From contig NZ_CP067341.1 in the NCBI RefSeq assembly GCF_016638705.1, forward strand, positions 1,925,501-1,989,500: 64,000 bases of DNA. The letters run 5' to 3'. Positions 35,988-44,961 of this stretch are shown in pieces. Within the stretch, counting starts at the first letter, position 1. Every line of letters starts with the position of its first letter. Origin of the DNA: Lysinibacillus agricola. Lineage in GTDB: Bacteria > Bacillota > Bacilli > Bacillales_A > Planococcaceae. The notes beneath the pieces were generated by a model. That model was not told where the DNA came from and made no database searches. It saw only the letters and a program-made list of their open reading frames with translations. The position numbers were made by a program, and so were the translations under genes.

Positions 35988-36626
35988 GTGCGCCCGGCAT
36001 GCGCATGAGCTATAGGGTGCAAGTCCCGAACCCCGAAGACAGAAGTAGAGGTTAGCCAAGAGCAAGGGTGTCCGTGGCGACGCGGAATCTGAAGGAAGCT
36101 GGAGGCAAAACACCGGTCCGAGGAACACGAATCTCATAGAAGGCTAGGTATGATTGGATGAGTTTGCCAAACAAAACAAAGTCCTTTCTGTCGAAGGTCA
36201 TATCGAGTAAATGAGGCGGATAGATGGTGTGAAAGTGCATGCGCTTACCCGGGGAGGTCTGATGGAAACGTGAAGTACCCTTCATAACCTATTTGGTGAC
36301 AAGTAGCTGAACCATCAGAAGTCAGCAGAGGTCATAGTACCATAAATGGGAAGGACCAAACCATGAAGGAGTGTGGAATAAACTCGAATTTCGCTTGATC
36401 GATGAAGCAGACAATCCAAAGATGGACTTACTTAGTGGAAGAAATGGTGAATCCCATAGGAGACACAAAGAGGGCTGAGAATACAAGTGGCAAGGAGAGA
36501 CAGAAAAGCATAACGGACAGGGAGATATAAAATCACTGTCCGTCAGACTTCATGGAACCGCCGTATACGGATCCGTACGTACGGTGGTTGGAGAGGTCGG
36601 GAGTTAATCACTCCCTCCTACTCGAT
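35988..36626 (+). mobile_element. ORF-less group II intron (probably IIC)
   Basis: About 639 nt beginning GTGCGCCCGGCATG and ending CTACTCGAT. Domain V is at 36555-36589: a 9-bp lower helix (ACCGCCGTA with TACGGTGGT), a 2-base CG bulge on the 3' side and an upper helix, with a CGC triad. A domain-VI-like hairpin follows at 36590-36620. Its position immediately after an intrinsic terminator is the classic group IIC target. No reverse transcriptase gene is present; a 42-codon frame at 36402-36530 may be a relic. Mobility would need a maturase from elsewhere. Confidence 0.85.
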
Positions 36627-36993
36627 TCTTGATTGGAATGACATCGCTAAGGAATGAGAGCTTTAATGAGTAGAACAGAAAGTAAAAAAGAATACTTTAG
36701 AATGCATAATATAAAACTTTGTGAAAAAATGTGGAGAAAATGTGACGAAACCAGATGTAATAATGGATGCGCTTACATTAGTTTGTGAAAAATTTCTCAT
36801 TTACATGAGAAAAATACTATGTGAAGAAGTGAGCAGGCGTAATGGCGGTATTTGTACATTTTTTTAAAAGGAAATCGATACTATAATTATATTAAAATAA
36901 TTGATTGTGAAACTGATAACAAAATGTAAAATTGACCTAAACGATAATAAATAGCGTTGTTTTAAAGAAAAAATAAAATTGACAGAAAATTCG

Positions 36994-37022
36994 TTGACTT
37001 TATTTTCACAAAGTATTATGAT
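36994..37022 (+). promoter_or_regulatory. SigA promoter of the malic enzyme gene
   Basis: TTGACT (36994-36999), a 17-bp spacer and TATGAT (37017-37022), 41 bp before the start codon. The remaining part of the gap (36627-36993) shows no gene. Confidence 0.7.
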
Positions 37023-37063
37023 TCTAAAATATATAATAATTCAAAAGAAAAGGATGGGATTGA

Positions 37064-38266
37064 ATGGATATTATGAAAAAGGCTTTAGAAATGCATGAGC
37101 ATTATAGTGGGAAATTAGAGGTGAATTCAAAGGTACCTGTGCAAGATTCATATGATCTAAGTCTTGCGTATTCTCCAGGGGTAGCTGCGCCTTGTGTAGA
37201 GATTGAAAGAAATCCATCACTTGTTTACGACTATACAATGAAAGGTAATATGGTGGCGGTTGTTTCAGATGGTACTGCGGTATTAGGTTTAGGGGATATC
37301 GGTCCAAAGGCGGCATTACCAGTAATGGAGGGGAAGGCGATTTTATTAAAGCGTTTTGCCAATGTTGATGCTTTTCCTATTTGTTTAGATACGAAGAATA
37401 CGGATGAAATCGTCAGCATTGTGAAGGCGCTTGCTCCAACTTTTGGTGCTGTAAATTTAGAAGATATTTCAGCGCCAAGATGCTTTGAAATAGAAGATCG
37501 TCTGCGCCAAGAATGTGATATTCCTGTATTCCATGATGATCAGCATGGAACGGCGATTGTCGTAGGTGCAGGGATGATTAATGCCAATCGTATCGTGAAA
37601 AAAGATGTGACAACGATGAAGATCGTCATTAATGGAGCAGGGGCAGCGGGAATTGCCATTTTACGTATTCTTGTGCAAATGGGCTATAAAAATATTTTTA
37701 TGTGTGATACAAAAGGTCTTATTTATGAAGGTCGTGCTGAAGGTATGAACCCAATTAAAGAAACGGTTGCCCATTTAACAAATCCAGAAAAATTACATGG
37801 AACATTGGAGGATGCCCTTGTAGGTGCAGACGTTTTTATCGGCGTATCTGTTGCCAATCTATTAACCGAAGCACATATTGCTTCAATGAATGAAAATCCA
37901 GTCGTGTTTGCACTAGCAAATCCAAATCCTGAAATTACCTATGAAAACGCCAAGGCATGGGGTGTACGTGTTATGGGTACAGGACGTTCAGATTATCCAA
38001 ACCAAATTAACAATGTGCTTGCTTTCCCTGGTATTTTCCGTGGGGCATTGGATGTGCGAGCAACAGATATTAATGAGGCGATGAAGATAGCCGCAGTTGA
38101 AGCAATTGCCTCTCTTGTAAGTGATGAGGAATTAACAGAAGAATATATTGTACCTAAATCATTAGATGACCGTGTCGTTGAAATTGTTTCGCAAGCTGTA
38201 AGTGGTGCTGCCGTTGAGTCAGGTGTATCGGAGCTATTCCACCAAAATACAGTGCTTTCAGTTTAA
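37064..38266 (+). CDS. NAD(P)-dependent malic enzyme
   Basis: A 400-residue decarboxylating malate dehydrogenase of the short bacterial type. It shows SYDLSLAYSPGVAAPC, GDIGPKAALPVMEGKA, VFHDDQHGTAIV and the dinucleotide motif GAGAAGIAI. It converts malate to pyruvate and CO2, linking the TCA cycle to pyruvate and supplying reduced cofactor. AAAGGATGG precedes the ATG. It resembles Bacillus YtsJ. It is monocistronic between its own promoter and terminator. Confidence 0.95.
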   Translation: MDIMKKALEMHEHYSGKLEVNSKVPVQDSYDLSLAYSPGVAAPCVEIERNPSLVYDYTMKGNMVAVVSDGTAVLGLGDIGPKAALPVMEGKAILLKRFANVDAFPICLDTKNTDEIVSIVKALAPTFGAVNLEDISAPRCFEIEDRLRQECDIPVFHDDQHGTAIVVGAGMINANRIVKKDVTTMKIVINGAGAAGIAILRILVQMGYKNIFMCDTKGLIYEGRAEGMNPIKETVAHLTNPEKLHGTLEDALVGADVFIGVSVANLLTEAHIASMNENPVVFALANPNPEITYENAKAWGVRVMGTGRSDYPNQINNVLAFPGIFRGALDVRATDINEAMKIAAVEAIASLVSDEELTEEYIVPKSLDDRVVEIVSQAVSGAAVESGVSELFHQNTVLSV

Positions 38267-38289
38267 AATTAATAATCCACCTAAATGAT

Positions 38290-38332
38290 GAAGATGAAGA
38301 AAGACTATTTGTTTTTCTTCATCTTCTTTTTT
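38290..38332 (+). terminator. Terminator of the malic enzyme gene
   Basis: A perfect 13-bp stem (38290-38302 with 38314-38326) followed by TTTTTT. Confidence 0.88.
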
Positions 38333-38361
38333 GATGGGGTAAGTGCAAAGTAAATAGAAAT

Positions 38362-38402
38362 GAAAAAAATCCCCTGCTCTCATGGAGAGGGGAGATTTTT
38401 TT
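38362..38402 (-). terminator. Terminator of the Yip1-family gene
   Basis: A bulged stem pairs AAAAAAATCCCC with GGGGAGATTTTTTT around a GCTCTCATGGAGAG top. It overlaps the stop codon of the minus-strand gene. Confidence 0.75.
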
Positions 38403-39057
38403 ACATCATTCCATTAAAAATGCCGAAAATGAGAAAGAGAACAATAATAAGAATGATGAGTAAAATAGCAAAAATAATAGTTGGTAGTAAGATTGTAAAG
38501 AAGGCCATCCAGTTGGGTATTTGATGTGCTTCTGCAACAGCTCCTACAGTGATAACGATGGACCAAATACCAATCACAATTGTGATGAGAGTCGTTAGCC
38601 AAAAAATCCAAGGCATCGTTCCAGCGAAATTAGGGTCCATTAAAGATTCAGGTGACGTAAATAACCAAATTAAATAAAAAGGAATAAGTACTAAAAATGG
38701 AATAGCAGTTAAACTTAGCCCTTTGAATAATTGTGAGTACGTACCTGTTCCTTTAAAAAGTTTACCGAACAGCCAAGTGATTAGTGCGGCAAAAGCCGTA
38801 CCAATTATCGCTGAAATCGGTGATAAAATAACACAAAATAGTACGATAAACCAAGGTGACCAGTCTAACAAGGCTTTCTTATCAATAAGGTCCGAAAGTG
38901 TAACACCAATATAACCAATTGATATGAGAAGAATCGCAAAGCCAATTGATTTTTCTTCTATCATGAAACGAGTTGTTTGCTTTGGATGCAACCAGATAGA
39001 CAAAAATGGATTAAGCTTTGGCCTTTCTTGTGGTGTGTCATTATAGTTATCCATCAA
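38401..39057 (-). CDS. Yip1-family membrane protein
   Basis: A 218-residue protein with a proline-rich polar start (residues 1-30) and five predicted membrane helices (from about 38). WLHPKQTTRFMIEE before the first helix is typical of bacterial Yip1/YIF1-domain proteins. The function of the bacterial members is not established. It is a single gene with its own terminator. Confidence 0.78.
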   Translation of the reverse strand: MMDNYNDTPQERPKLNPFLSIWLHPKQTTRFMIEEKSIGFAILLISIGYIGVTLSDLIDKKALLDWSPWFIVLFCVILSPISAIIGTAFAALITWLFGKLFKGTGTYSQLFKGLSLTAIPFLVLIPFYLIWLFTSPESLMDPNFAGTMPWIFWLTTLITIVIGIWSIVITVGAVAEAHQIPNWMAFFTILLPTIIFAILLIILIIVLFLIFGIFNGMM

Positions 39058-39155
39058 ATTACCTCCGAAATAATAGTATAATTACATTCTGCGTATATTA
39101 GTATACGGATGATTCAATCAAAAGTTTCACAAGAAAGAAAAAATCATCTTGTTTA

Positions 39156-39186
39156 CAAAAAAAGAGCCGCAAGAAAGCGACTCTTT
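39156..39186 (-). terminator. Terminator of purC
   Basis: A 10-bp stem with one wobble (39161-39170 with 39177-39186) and seven T on the minus strand. Confidence 0.85.
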
Positions 39187-39231
39187 TTGAATATTCCTAT
39201 CCAGTCAAACTAAAGACATACTAACATGAAT

Positions 39232-39918
39232 TTATTTAGCTAACATGATTTTTTCAAGCTCTAATGGTTCAATGTATTGTTCGCCTTTGTAAGCACGCAT
39301 ATTACCACCTGAAATTTCATCTATTAATAAAATTTCATTTGTTTTAGCATCACGACCAAATTCTAATTTGATGTCGTATAGCGTTAACCCTTTTTTTGCA
39401 AGCTCTGCAGCAACAAATTTAGAAATTTCAATTGTACGTTGCTTTAAAATTGCGTATTCTTCGTGTGTTAACAGGTTTAACATGGCTAAAGCATCTTCAG
39501 AAATAGGAGGATCTAGTCGATCGTCATCTTTGATGGTAACTTCTACGAAAGAATCTAAATCTTGTCCTTCTTGCACGTAAGCACCGTAGCGACGTAGGAA
39601 AGAGCCTACTGCCTTGAAGCGGCAAATGACCTCTAAACCTTTACCGAAAACAGTTGCAGGCTTTACTGTCATTGTTGCATCGTTGAAGTTTGCATCAACA
39701 TAGTGAGTAGGAACACCTTGTTCGTTTAGTTTTGAGTAGAAATAAGAAGTTAAGCGAAGTCCAGCTAAACCAGCGCCGTCGATTGTTAATCCAACAGTAT
39801 TAGCACCTGGGTCGAATACGCCGTTTTCACCAGTTACATCATCTTTGAATTTTAATAAGTAATGACCATCTTCTAATTTGAACACATTTTTCGTTTTACC
39901 TGTATACAATAATTCCAC
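39232..39918 (-). CDS. purC: SAICAR synthetase
   Basis: A 228-residue phosphoribosylaminoimidazole-succinocarboxamide synthase, which joins CAIR and aspartate with ATP in purine synthesis. YTGKTKNVF at the start is the ATP-binding loop; CRFKAVGSFLRRYG and LYDIKLEFGRD are conserved. A GGAGGG site precedes the ATG. In Bacillales purC normally lies inside the pur operon, but here it is alone, so it may be a second or relocated copy. PurBox-like sequences lie upstream. Confidence 0.95.
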   Translation of the reverse strand: MELLYTGKTKNVFKLEDGHYLLKFKDDVTGENGVFDPGANTVGLTIDGAGLAGLRLTSYFYSKLNEQGVPTHYVDANFNDATMTVKPATVFGKGLEVICRFKAVGSFLRRYGAYVQEGQDLDSFVEVTIKDDDRLDPPISEDALAMLNLLTHEEYAILKQRTIEISKFVAAELAKKGLTLYDIKLEFGRDAKTNEILLIDEISGGNMRAYKGEQYIEPLELEKIMLAK

Positions 39919-39951
39919 AAAAAACCCTCCAATATTTCATAGTACTCTATC

Positions 39952-40001
39952 ATTATAACACGAATGTTTTAAATGTTTAATAATAAAAATGTTCGTTTTA
40001 A
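39952..40001 (-). promoter_or_regulatory. purC: purC promoter with PurBox-like pair
   Basis: On the minus strand TATAAT (39952-39957) is 17 bp from a TTAAAC -35 candidate. Two inverted CGAA-centred motifs (CGAA at 39961-39964 and TTCG at 39992-39995 of the plus strand) flank the -35 region, like the paired PurBoxes bound by PurR, though their spacing is a few bases longer than usual. Confidence 0.5.
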
Positions 40002-40044
40002 ACGATTATTTTCACGTTTTTTAACTTTTTTTTTACTGAAAAAT

Positions 40045-40073
40045 AAGATGATAACGAATGTTCGCTATCATCT
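40045..40073 (-). terminator. Terminator of gdhA
   Basis: A 13-bp stem with one wobble (40045-40057 with 40061-40073) followed on the minus strand by ATTTTTC. Confidence 0.75.
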
Positions 40074-40082
40074 TGAATGTTA

Positions 40083-41456
40083 TTAATATACGCCTTCAGC
40101 TAGCATACCATCAGCAACCTTCACGAAGCCAGCAATATTCGCGCCAACTACAAGGTTCCCAGGATAACCATATTTTTCAGCAGCCGCTTTACTGTCCGCG
40201 TAAATATTTTTCATAATTTCATGTAATTTAGCATCTACTTTTTCAAATGACCAGAATACGCGGCTAGAATCTTGCGCCATTTCAAGAGCAGATACAGCAA
40301 CTCCGCCGGCATTAGCAGCTTTAGCTGGACCAAATAATACGCCAGCTTCTAAGAATTCGTTAATTGCTTCAAGATCTGATGGCATGTTTGCACCTTCACC
40401 AATAGCTTTCACGCCGTTTGCAATTAAAGTGCGAGCTGAATCGCCATTAATTTCGTTTTGAGTAGCACATGGAAGCGCGATGTCACAAGGAATAGTCCAG
40501 ATACCTGTGCAGCCTTCTGTAAATGTAGCATTTGGACGATAGTTTAAGTAAGTGGAGATACGATCGCCTTTTACTTCTTTAATTTCTTTAATTGCGTCAA
40601 GATCTAAACCATCTTGATCGTAAACATAGCCTGAAGAGTCAGAGCAAGCAACAACTTTTGCGCCATAGGATTGTGCTTTTTCAATTGCATATGTTGAAAC
40701 GTTACCAGAGCCAGAAACTACAACTGTTTTACCCTCGAATGAATCATTGGCATCTTTTAGCATTTCGTTGACAAAATATACAGTACCGTACCCAGTTGCC
40801 TCTTTACGGGCTAAAGAGCCGCCGTATCCAGGAGTTTTACCAGTTAATACACCAGATTCGCTTGCTTTTGTTAAACGCTTGTATTGACCCCATAAATAGC
40901 CAACTTCTCGAGCTCCAACACCGATATCACCTGCTGGAACATCGACATCTGGACCAATATGGCGGTATAATTCAGTCATGAATGCTTGACAGAAACGCAT
41001 GATTTCTGAATCTGATTTTCCCTTAGGATCGAAGTTTGAACCACCTTTACCACCACCGATTGGTTGGCCTGTTAAAGCATTTTTAAAGATTTGTTCAAAG
41101 CCTAAGAATTTGATAATTGATTCGTTTACGGAAGGGTGGAAGCGAAGGCCGCCTTTGTATGGCCCCATTACGTTGCTGTACTGAACACGGTAACCACGGT
41201 TTACTTGAACTTGGTTGTTATCATCTTGCCAAGCAACACGGAAGGAAATGATGCGATCTGGCTCAACGATACGAGATAAGATATTGGCTTTAATATATTC
41301 AGGGTGTTGTGTAAATACAGGCACTAATGAGATGAAAATCTCTTCAGCTGCTTGTAAGAACTCCGCTTGATAACTATTTTGTTGTTTTAATTGCTCGAAT
41401 ACGCCATCAACGTATTCTTTTGCTAATTGTTCGTTGCTTACAATTGTAGTTGTCAT
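40083..41456 (-). CDS. gdhA: NADP-specific glutamate dehydrogenase
   Basis: A 457-residue hexameric-type enzyme that reductively aminates 2-oxoglutarate. It has the substrate-site motif GGLRFHPSV, K-G-G-S-N-F-D-P-K, and GDIGVGAREVGYLWGQYKR, and the nucleotide fold VVSGSGNVST. Length and the PAGDIGVG block fit the NADP class rather than the shorter catabolic RocG type. ATG 41456 is chosen for the GGAGG 9 bp upstream; a longer frame to 41516 has none. Confidence 0.95.
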   Translation of the reverse strand: MTTTIVSNEQLAKEYVDGVFEQLKQQNSYQAEFLQAAEEIFISLVPVFTQHPEYIKANILSRIVEPDRIISFRVAWQDDNNQVQVNRGYRVQYSNVMGPYKGGLRFHPSVNESIIKFLGFEQIFKNALTGQPIGGGKGGSNFDPKGKSDSEIMRFCQAFMTELYRHIGPDVDVPAGDIGVGAREVGYLWGQYKRLTKASESGVLTGKTPGYGGSLARKEATGYGTVYFVNEMLKDANDSFEGKTVVVSGSGNVSTYAIEKAQSYGAKVVACSDSSGYVYDQDGLDLDAIKEIKEVKGDRISTYLNYRPNATFTEGCTGIWTIPCDIALPCATQNEINGDSARTLIANGVKAIGEGANMPSDLEAINEFLEAGVLFGPAKAANAGGVAVSALEMAQDSSRVFWSFEKVDAKLHEIMKNIYADSKAAAEKYGYPGNLVVGANIAGFVKVADGMLAEGVY

Positions 41457-41643
41457 AGTAAAAAACCTCCAGTTATTTGATATTTGTATCGTATATCTAT
41501 TTTTCGCACTATTCAATAAAATACTTTTTCCAACAGTCTTAAGTTTGTGAAAAATTGAGCAAGTGGAGCTGAGAATTTGTTATATTAAAATAATAATAAG
41601 ATGAGTGATCTATCAAATTGTGAGAAAGGAATGATGCTTTATT

Positions 41644-42117
41644 GTGAAGGTTTTAATTGATGCTGATGCCTGTCCAGTCGTGGATTTAGCACTAACTATA
41701 TCATCTGAGTTTGAGATAGAAACAATCTTGTTTTGCGATACATCCCACCGTATTGAACGTGATAATGTAATAACAATTATTGTTCCTAAGGGACCGGATT
41801 CGGTTGATTTTACGCTAGTGAATGCGCTTTCAAAGCATGATATTGTCATTACGCAGGATTACGGTTTAGCAGCTATGGTTTTGGCAAGAGGGGGTTATCC
41901 AATCGATCAAAATGGACGAGAGATGTCCGATGAAAATATCGAACGTTTGCTCGAAATGCGCCATGTTGGACAAAAATTTAGACGTGCTGGTGGACGTACA
42001 AGGGGGCCAAAAAAACGAACACAAGAAAACAATATTTCGTTCGAAATGAAATTTCGACAAATTTGTGAACGAGCAATTTCAGCACAAAAAATGGAGGAAC
42101 CAGAAGGTGGAAAATGA
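41644..42117 (+). CDS. YqxD/YaiI family (UPF0178) PIN-like protein
   Basis: A 157-residue protein of the DUF188/YaiI family, which has a PIN-like nuclease fold. DADACPVVDL at the start and DYGLAAMVLARGG carry acidic residues of the putative metal site; GGRTRGPKKRT is characteristic. GTG 41644 is used; GAAAGGA lies 14 bp upstream, rather far. The biochemical activity of the family is not established. Its end overlaps the D-serine dehydratase gene by 11 bp. Confidence 0.85.
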   Translation: MKVLIDADACPVVDLALTISSEFEIETILFCDTSHRIERDNVITIIVPKGPDSVDFTLVNALSKHDIVITQDYGLAAMVLARGGYPIDQNGREMSDENIERLLEMRHVGQKFRRAGGRTRGPKKRTQENNISFEMKFRQICERAISAQKMEEPEGGK

Positions 42118-43447
42118 ACTTAAACACGAACTATTTAATCAATTTCCTAAACTAAAAGAGTTAGCAAATCATGATACTGTGCTTTGGGAAAATACAAATT
42201 GGCAAAAAAAGGCGATGACAAATCTTTTTTCAATGGAGGAAGTTGAGAAGGCAGAAGAAACACTTAAACGCTTTTCTTCCTATTTAAAAATAGCATTCCC
42301 AGAGCTTTTGGAAAGCAATGGACTTATTGAATCATCTATTCAAGATATAACACTGATAAAGAAAGCTCTTGAAAAGGAGTTTGATGTTTCAATACCAGGT
42401 CAATTTATCTTAAAATGCGATCATGCCTTGCCAATCTCAGGCTCTATTAAAGCTCGTGGTGGTATTTTTGAAGTATTAAGGCATGCAGAGCAGCTTTTGA
42501 TGGCTAATGGAAAGCTAACAAAAGAAGATAATTTTGCTGTGTTGGCAACAGAGGACTTTCATGCTTTCTTCCAGCAATACACAATTGCCGTAGGTTCTAC
42601 AGGTAATTTAGGCTTAAGTATCGGCATTATGGGCAAAAAACTCGGCTTTAATGTCGTTGTACATATGTCGAGTGACGCCAAAGAGTGGAAAAAAGCATTA
42701 TTGCGAGAAAAAGGTGCGACCGTTATTGAATATGAAGCCGACTATAGCGTTGCTGTAGAACAAGGTCGTCGAGAGGCTGAACAAGATCCTATGTGTCATT
42801 TCATTGATGATGAGAATTCGAAGGACTTATTTGCAGGCTATGCAGTGGCGGCAAAGCGCTTAAAAATACAGTTTGAAAAGACGAACATTACTGTAGATGA
42901 AGCCCATCCATTGTTCGTTTATTTACCTTGTGGTGTAGGTGGTGGACCAGGCGGTGTTGCGTACGGCATTCGTGAAATTTTTGGAGAACATGCCCATATT
43001 TTCTTTGCTGAACCAGCAGCATCTCCTTGTATGACAATTGGTTTAATGACTGGTTTACATGACGCCATCAGTGTAGAAGATATAGGTCTTGATAATAAAA
43101 CCGAAGCGGATGGCCTTGCTGTTGGTCGTGCGTCAAAATTTGTTGGCAAAGTGATGGAAACGTATGTAAGTGGCTGCTACACAGTTAAAGATGAGGAATT
43201 ATTTAAATCACTAGCATTAGCCATGGAGGTAGAAGATTTATTTTTAGAGCCATCTGCACATGCAGGGATGTTCGGACCGATTCAGTTAATGAAAAAAGGA
43301 CAAAGTTATTTAGAAGAGCATGATTTAGTTGATAAGATGGAGCAAGCAACCCATCTTGTATGGGCAACAGGTGGAAGTATGGTGCCGGTGGAAATGCGGG
43401 AGGAATACATGGCAAAGGTAGTGCAAGGAGCAAGAATTAATGATTAA
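42107..43447 (+). CDS. dsdA: D-serine dehydratase
   Basis: A 446-residue PLP enzyme converting D-serine to pyruvate and ammonia. The Schiff-base lysine is K115 in SGSIKARGG; the phosphate-binding glycine loop is CGVGGGPGG, and the conserved start block WxNxxW is present. GTG 42107 is chosen because GGAGG is 9-10 bp upstream and the length then equals the family norm. It overlaps the YqxD gene and is followed by a terminator. Confidence 0.94.
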   Translation: MENELKHELFNQFPKLKELANHDTVLWENTNWQKKAMTNLFSMEEVEKAEETLKRFSSYLKIAFPELLESNGLIESSIQDITLIKKALEKEFDVSIPGQFILKCDHALPISGSIKARGGIFEVLRHAEQLLMANGKLTKEDNFAVLATEDFHAFFQQYTIAVGSTGNLGLSIGIMGKKLGFNVVVHMSSDAKEWKKALLREKGATVIEYEADYSVAVEQGRREAEQDPMCHFIDDENSKDLFAGYAVAAKRLKIQFEKTNITVDEAHPLFVYLPCGVGGGPGGVAYGIREIFGEHAHIFFAEPAASPCMTIGLMTGLHDAISVEDIGLDNKTEADGLAVGRASKFVGKVMETYVSGCYTVKDEELFKSLALAMEVEDLFLEPSAHAGMFGPIQLMKKGQSYLEEHDLVDKMEQATHLVWATGGSMVPVEMREEYMAKVVQGARIND

Positions 43448-43466
43448 GGTAGTTAGTTAATGAGAA

Positions 43467-43507
43467 AACGCAAGAATGCGATCGGAATCAACATTCTTGC
43501 GTTTATT
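43467..43507 (+). terminator. Terminator of dsdA
   Basis: A perfect 12-bp stem (43467-43478 with 43492-43503) with a short T-rich tail. Confidence 0.82.
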
Positions 43508-43847
43508 ACTTTTCAAAATTTGATCGCAAATTTATTCAAAACATCACATCGTGTCTTATTTAGATGTTTAGTATTTGGCGCTTACAAATGTTGTGAAAAA
43601 GGCTTGGGAAAGTAAAACGGCAATTGCCAATCAAGAAACCCTTTGCTGATTTGTTGGTGAAGTGTTAAGTTAATCATGAGACAGATACGCTCCTTTGGAG
43701 GATGGTTGTTTGGTGATTTTCATTTTAACCAAAAAGTGGATTCTGTCTTTTCATTTTACTTAATGGGAATTATTTTCAGTTTTTGCTCATTTAGAGTATG
43801 TATATTAAGAGAAATCATTTCTAGCAACAAGAAAGAGTTGATACATA
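43508..43847. other. Intergenic region before the YwqG-like gene
   Basis: No convincing gene. A 79-codon frame from 43676 runs into the next gene in another frame and lacks a ribosome site. GGCGCTTACAAATG at 43576 resembles GACGCTTACAGATG at 44664. Confidence 0.4.
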
Positions 43848-44549
43848 ATGAAGCATTCATTAAAGCAGGCGATTGTTTTAAAAGCATTAGAGGAGTCAGT
43901 AACTTATACGGATAGTAAATTAGGTGGACGACCTTATTGTAAGTTAGGTGATAGCTTTCCTGTACATAGTAGTGGCATACCTTATATGTTTTTGGCTCAG
44001 CTTAATTTTTCTCAGCTACCCTCGCTAGAAGATTACCCGCAGCAAGGACTTCTACAGTTTTTTGTGTTGGCAGATGAGGATTATGGTGTTTACGAGGATG
44101 GTTATTATTGTCGATATTACGCGGATTTTGAGCCCTCTCATGATATAGAGCCTTTTTCTGATGAGGAGATGGAGTATGAGCTATGTGAACCAATTATCTT
44201 TGGTGGCCCTTATGCATTTAAGGCAACATTACGCGAAGAGTTAGTACCGTACACAGATCCTCGCTCCGTTCATTATGACTTACCAATGGAGAACCCTGCA
44301 TATTCAAAGTATTTTGATCAAACAGATGGTAGTGGCACGAAAATAGGTGGCTACGCATTTATGGATAAAAATAGTTTTGATAAGAATAATGGCAATGCAG
44401 AGCTGCTGTTTCAATTAGATATGGAGGGGAATGCCCAAAAGACATATGCCATGATAGCAGACTCTGGTACATTGCAATTTTTTATCGAGCGAGATTCTCT
44501 AATCGCAAAGGATTTTTCTAAACTTTATTATTATCTTTACAGCATGTAA
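43848..44549 (+). CDS. YwqG-like (DUF1963) protein
   Basis: A 233-residue soluble acidic protein with the DUF1963 landmarks: KLGGRPYCKLGDSFP near residues 22-36, FLAQLNFSQLP, GLLQFFVLADEDYG and, near the end, ELLFQLDMEG and DSGTLQFFI. The family is widespread in Firmicutes and of unknown function; it is often found beside toxin or immunity genes, but no such neighbour is seen here. AGAAAGAG precedes the ATG. Confidence 0.85.
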   Translation: MKHSLKQAIVLKALEESVTYTDSKLGGRPYCKLGDSFPVHSSGIPYMFLAQLNFSQLPSLEDYPQQGLLQFFVLADEDYGVYEDGYYCRYYADFEPSHDIEPFSDEEMEYELCEPIIFGGPYAFKATLREELVPYTDPRSVHYDLPMENPAYSKYFDQTDGSGTKIGGYAFMDKNSFDKNNGNAELLFQLDMEGNAQKTYAMIADSGTLQFFIERDSLIAKDFSKLYYYLYSM

Positions 44550-44553
44550 TAGA

Positions 44554-44587
44554 TATCGTCGCGCTGAGGCATTGACGATACGATTTT
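44554..44587 (+). terminator. Probable terminator of the YwqG-like gene
   Basis: A 7-bp stem TATCGTC/GACGATA (44554-44560 with 44574-44580) followed by CGATTTTTT. Confidence 0.6.
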
Positions 44588-44620
44588 TTATCGCCTTCGC
44601 GTGTAAATATGCTTCGAACA

Positions 44621-44672
44621 TAAGCGTCAAATAGCGCCCCCTTAGTAACAGGTGGGCGCTATTTGACGCTTA
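44621..44672. repeat. Perfect 19-bp inverted repeat
   Basis: TAAGCGTCAAATAGCGCCC (44621-44639) is repeated exactly in inverted form at 44654-44672 around a 14-base loop. No T run follows, so it is unlikely to be a simple terminator. It may be a small repeat element or protein-binding site. Confidence 0.75.
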
Positions 44673-44757
44673 CAGATGTATAAATATCTGATTTGTGCCT
44701 CTTGAAAAAGAAAAACGGAAGTATGGTATTACAGATTTCTGTTCCTCTATTGCATAT

Positions 44758-44801
44758 TCCCAAGGAGTCGCCCAGCCTTCACGCCAATCAACTTATATGC
44801 A
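44758..44801. repeat. End fragment of the dispersed repeat element
   Basis: CCAAGGAGTCGCCCAGCCT and CCAATCAACTTATATGCA match, in inverted orientation, 27563-27602 and, directly, 32794-32828. Confidence 0.8.
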
Positions 44802-44817
44802 ATCTTACGAAATAAAC

Positions 44818-44851
44818 AAACCTCCAAATCTATGCGTAGATTTGGAGGTTT
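44818..44851 (-). terminator. Strong hairpin terminator after the aminotransferase gene
   Basis: A perfect 15-bp stem (44818-44832 with 44837-44851) with a TGCG loop; on the minus strand it is followed by GTTTATTT. Confidence 0.75.
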
Positions 44852-44961
44852 AAAGCTTTATCCCACATAATAACCAGCTAGATAGGAGATTAACTGCTCG
44901 TATAAGCTCAATTGGTGGAGACTAACCGGTAGGGATGAAGAAGCCCTCACTGATTAAAGTT

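Noticed and set aside
36402..36530. A 42-codon gene inside the intron
   Set aside because: No ribosome site and no reverse-transcriptase motif; at most a relic of the intron-encoded protein.
43676..43915. A 79-codon frame overlapping the YwqG-like gene
   Set aside because: Overlaps a well-supported gene in another frame, and no family resemblance.
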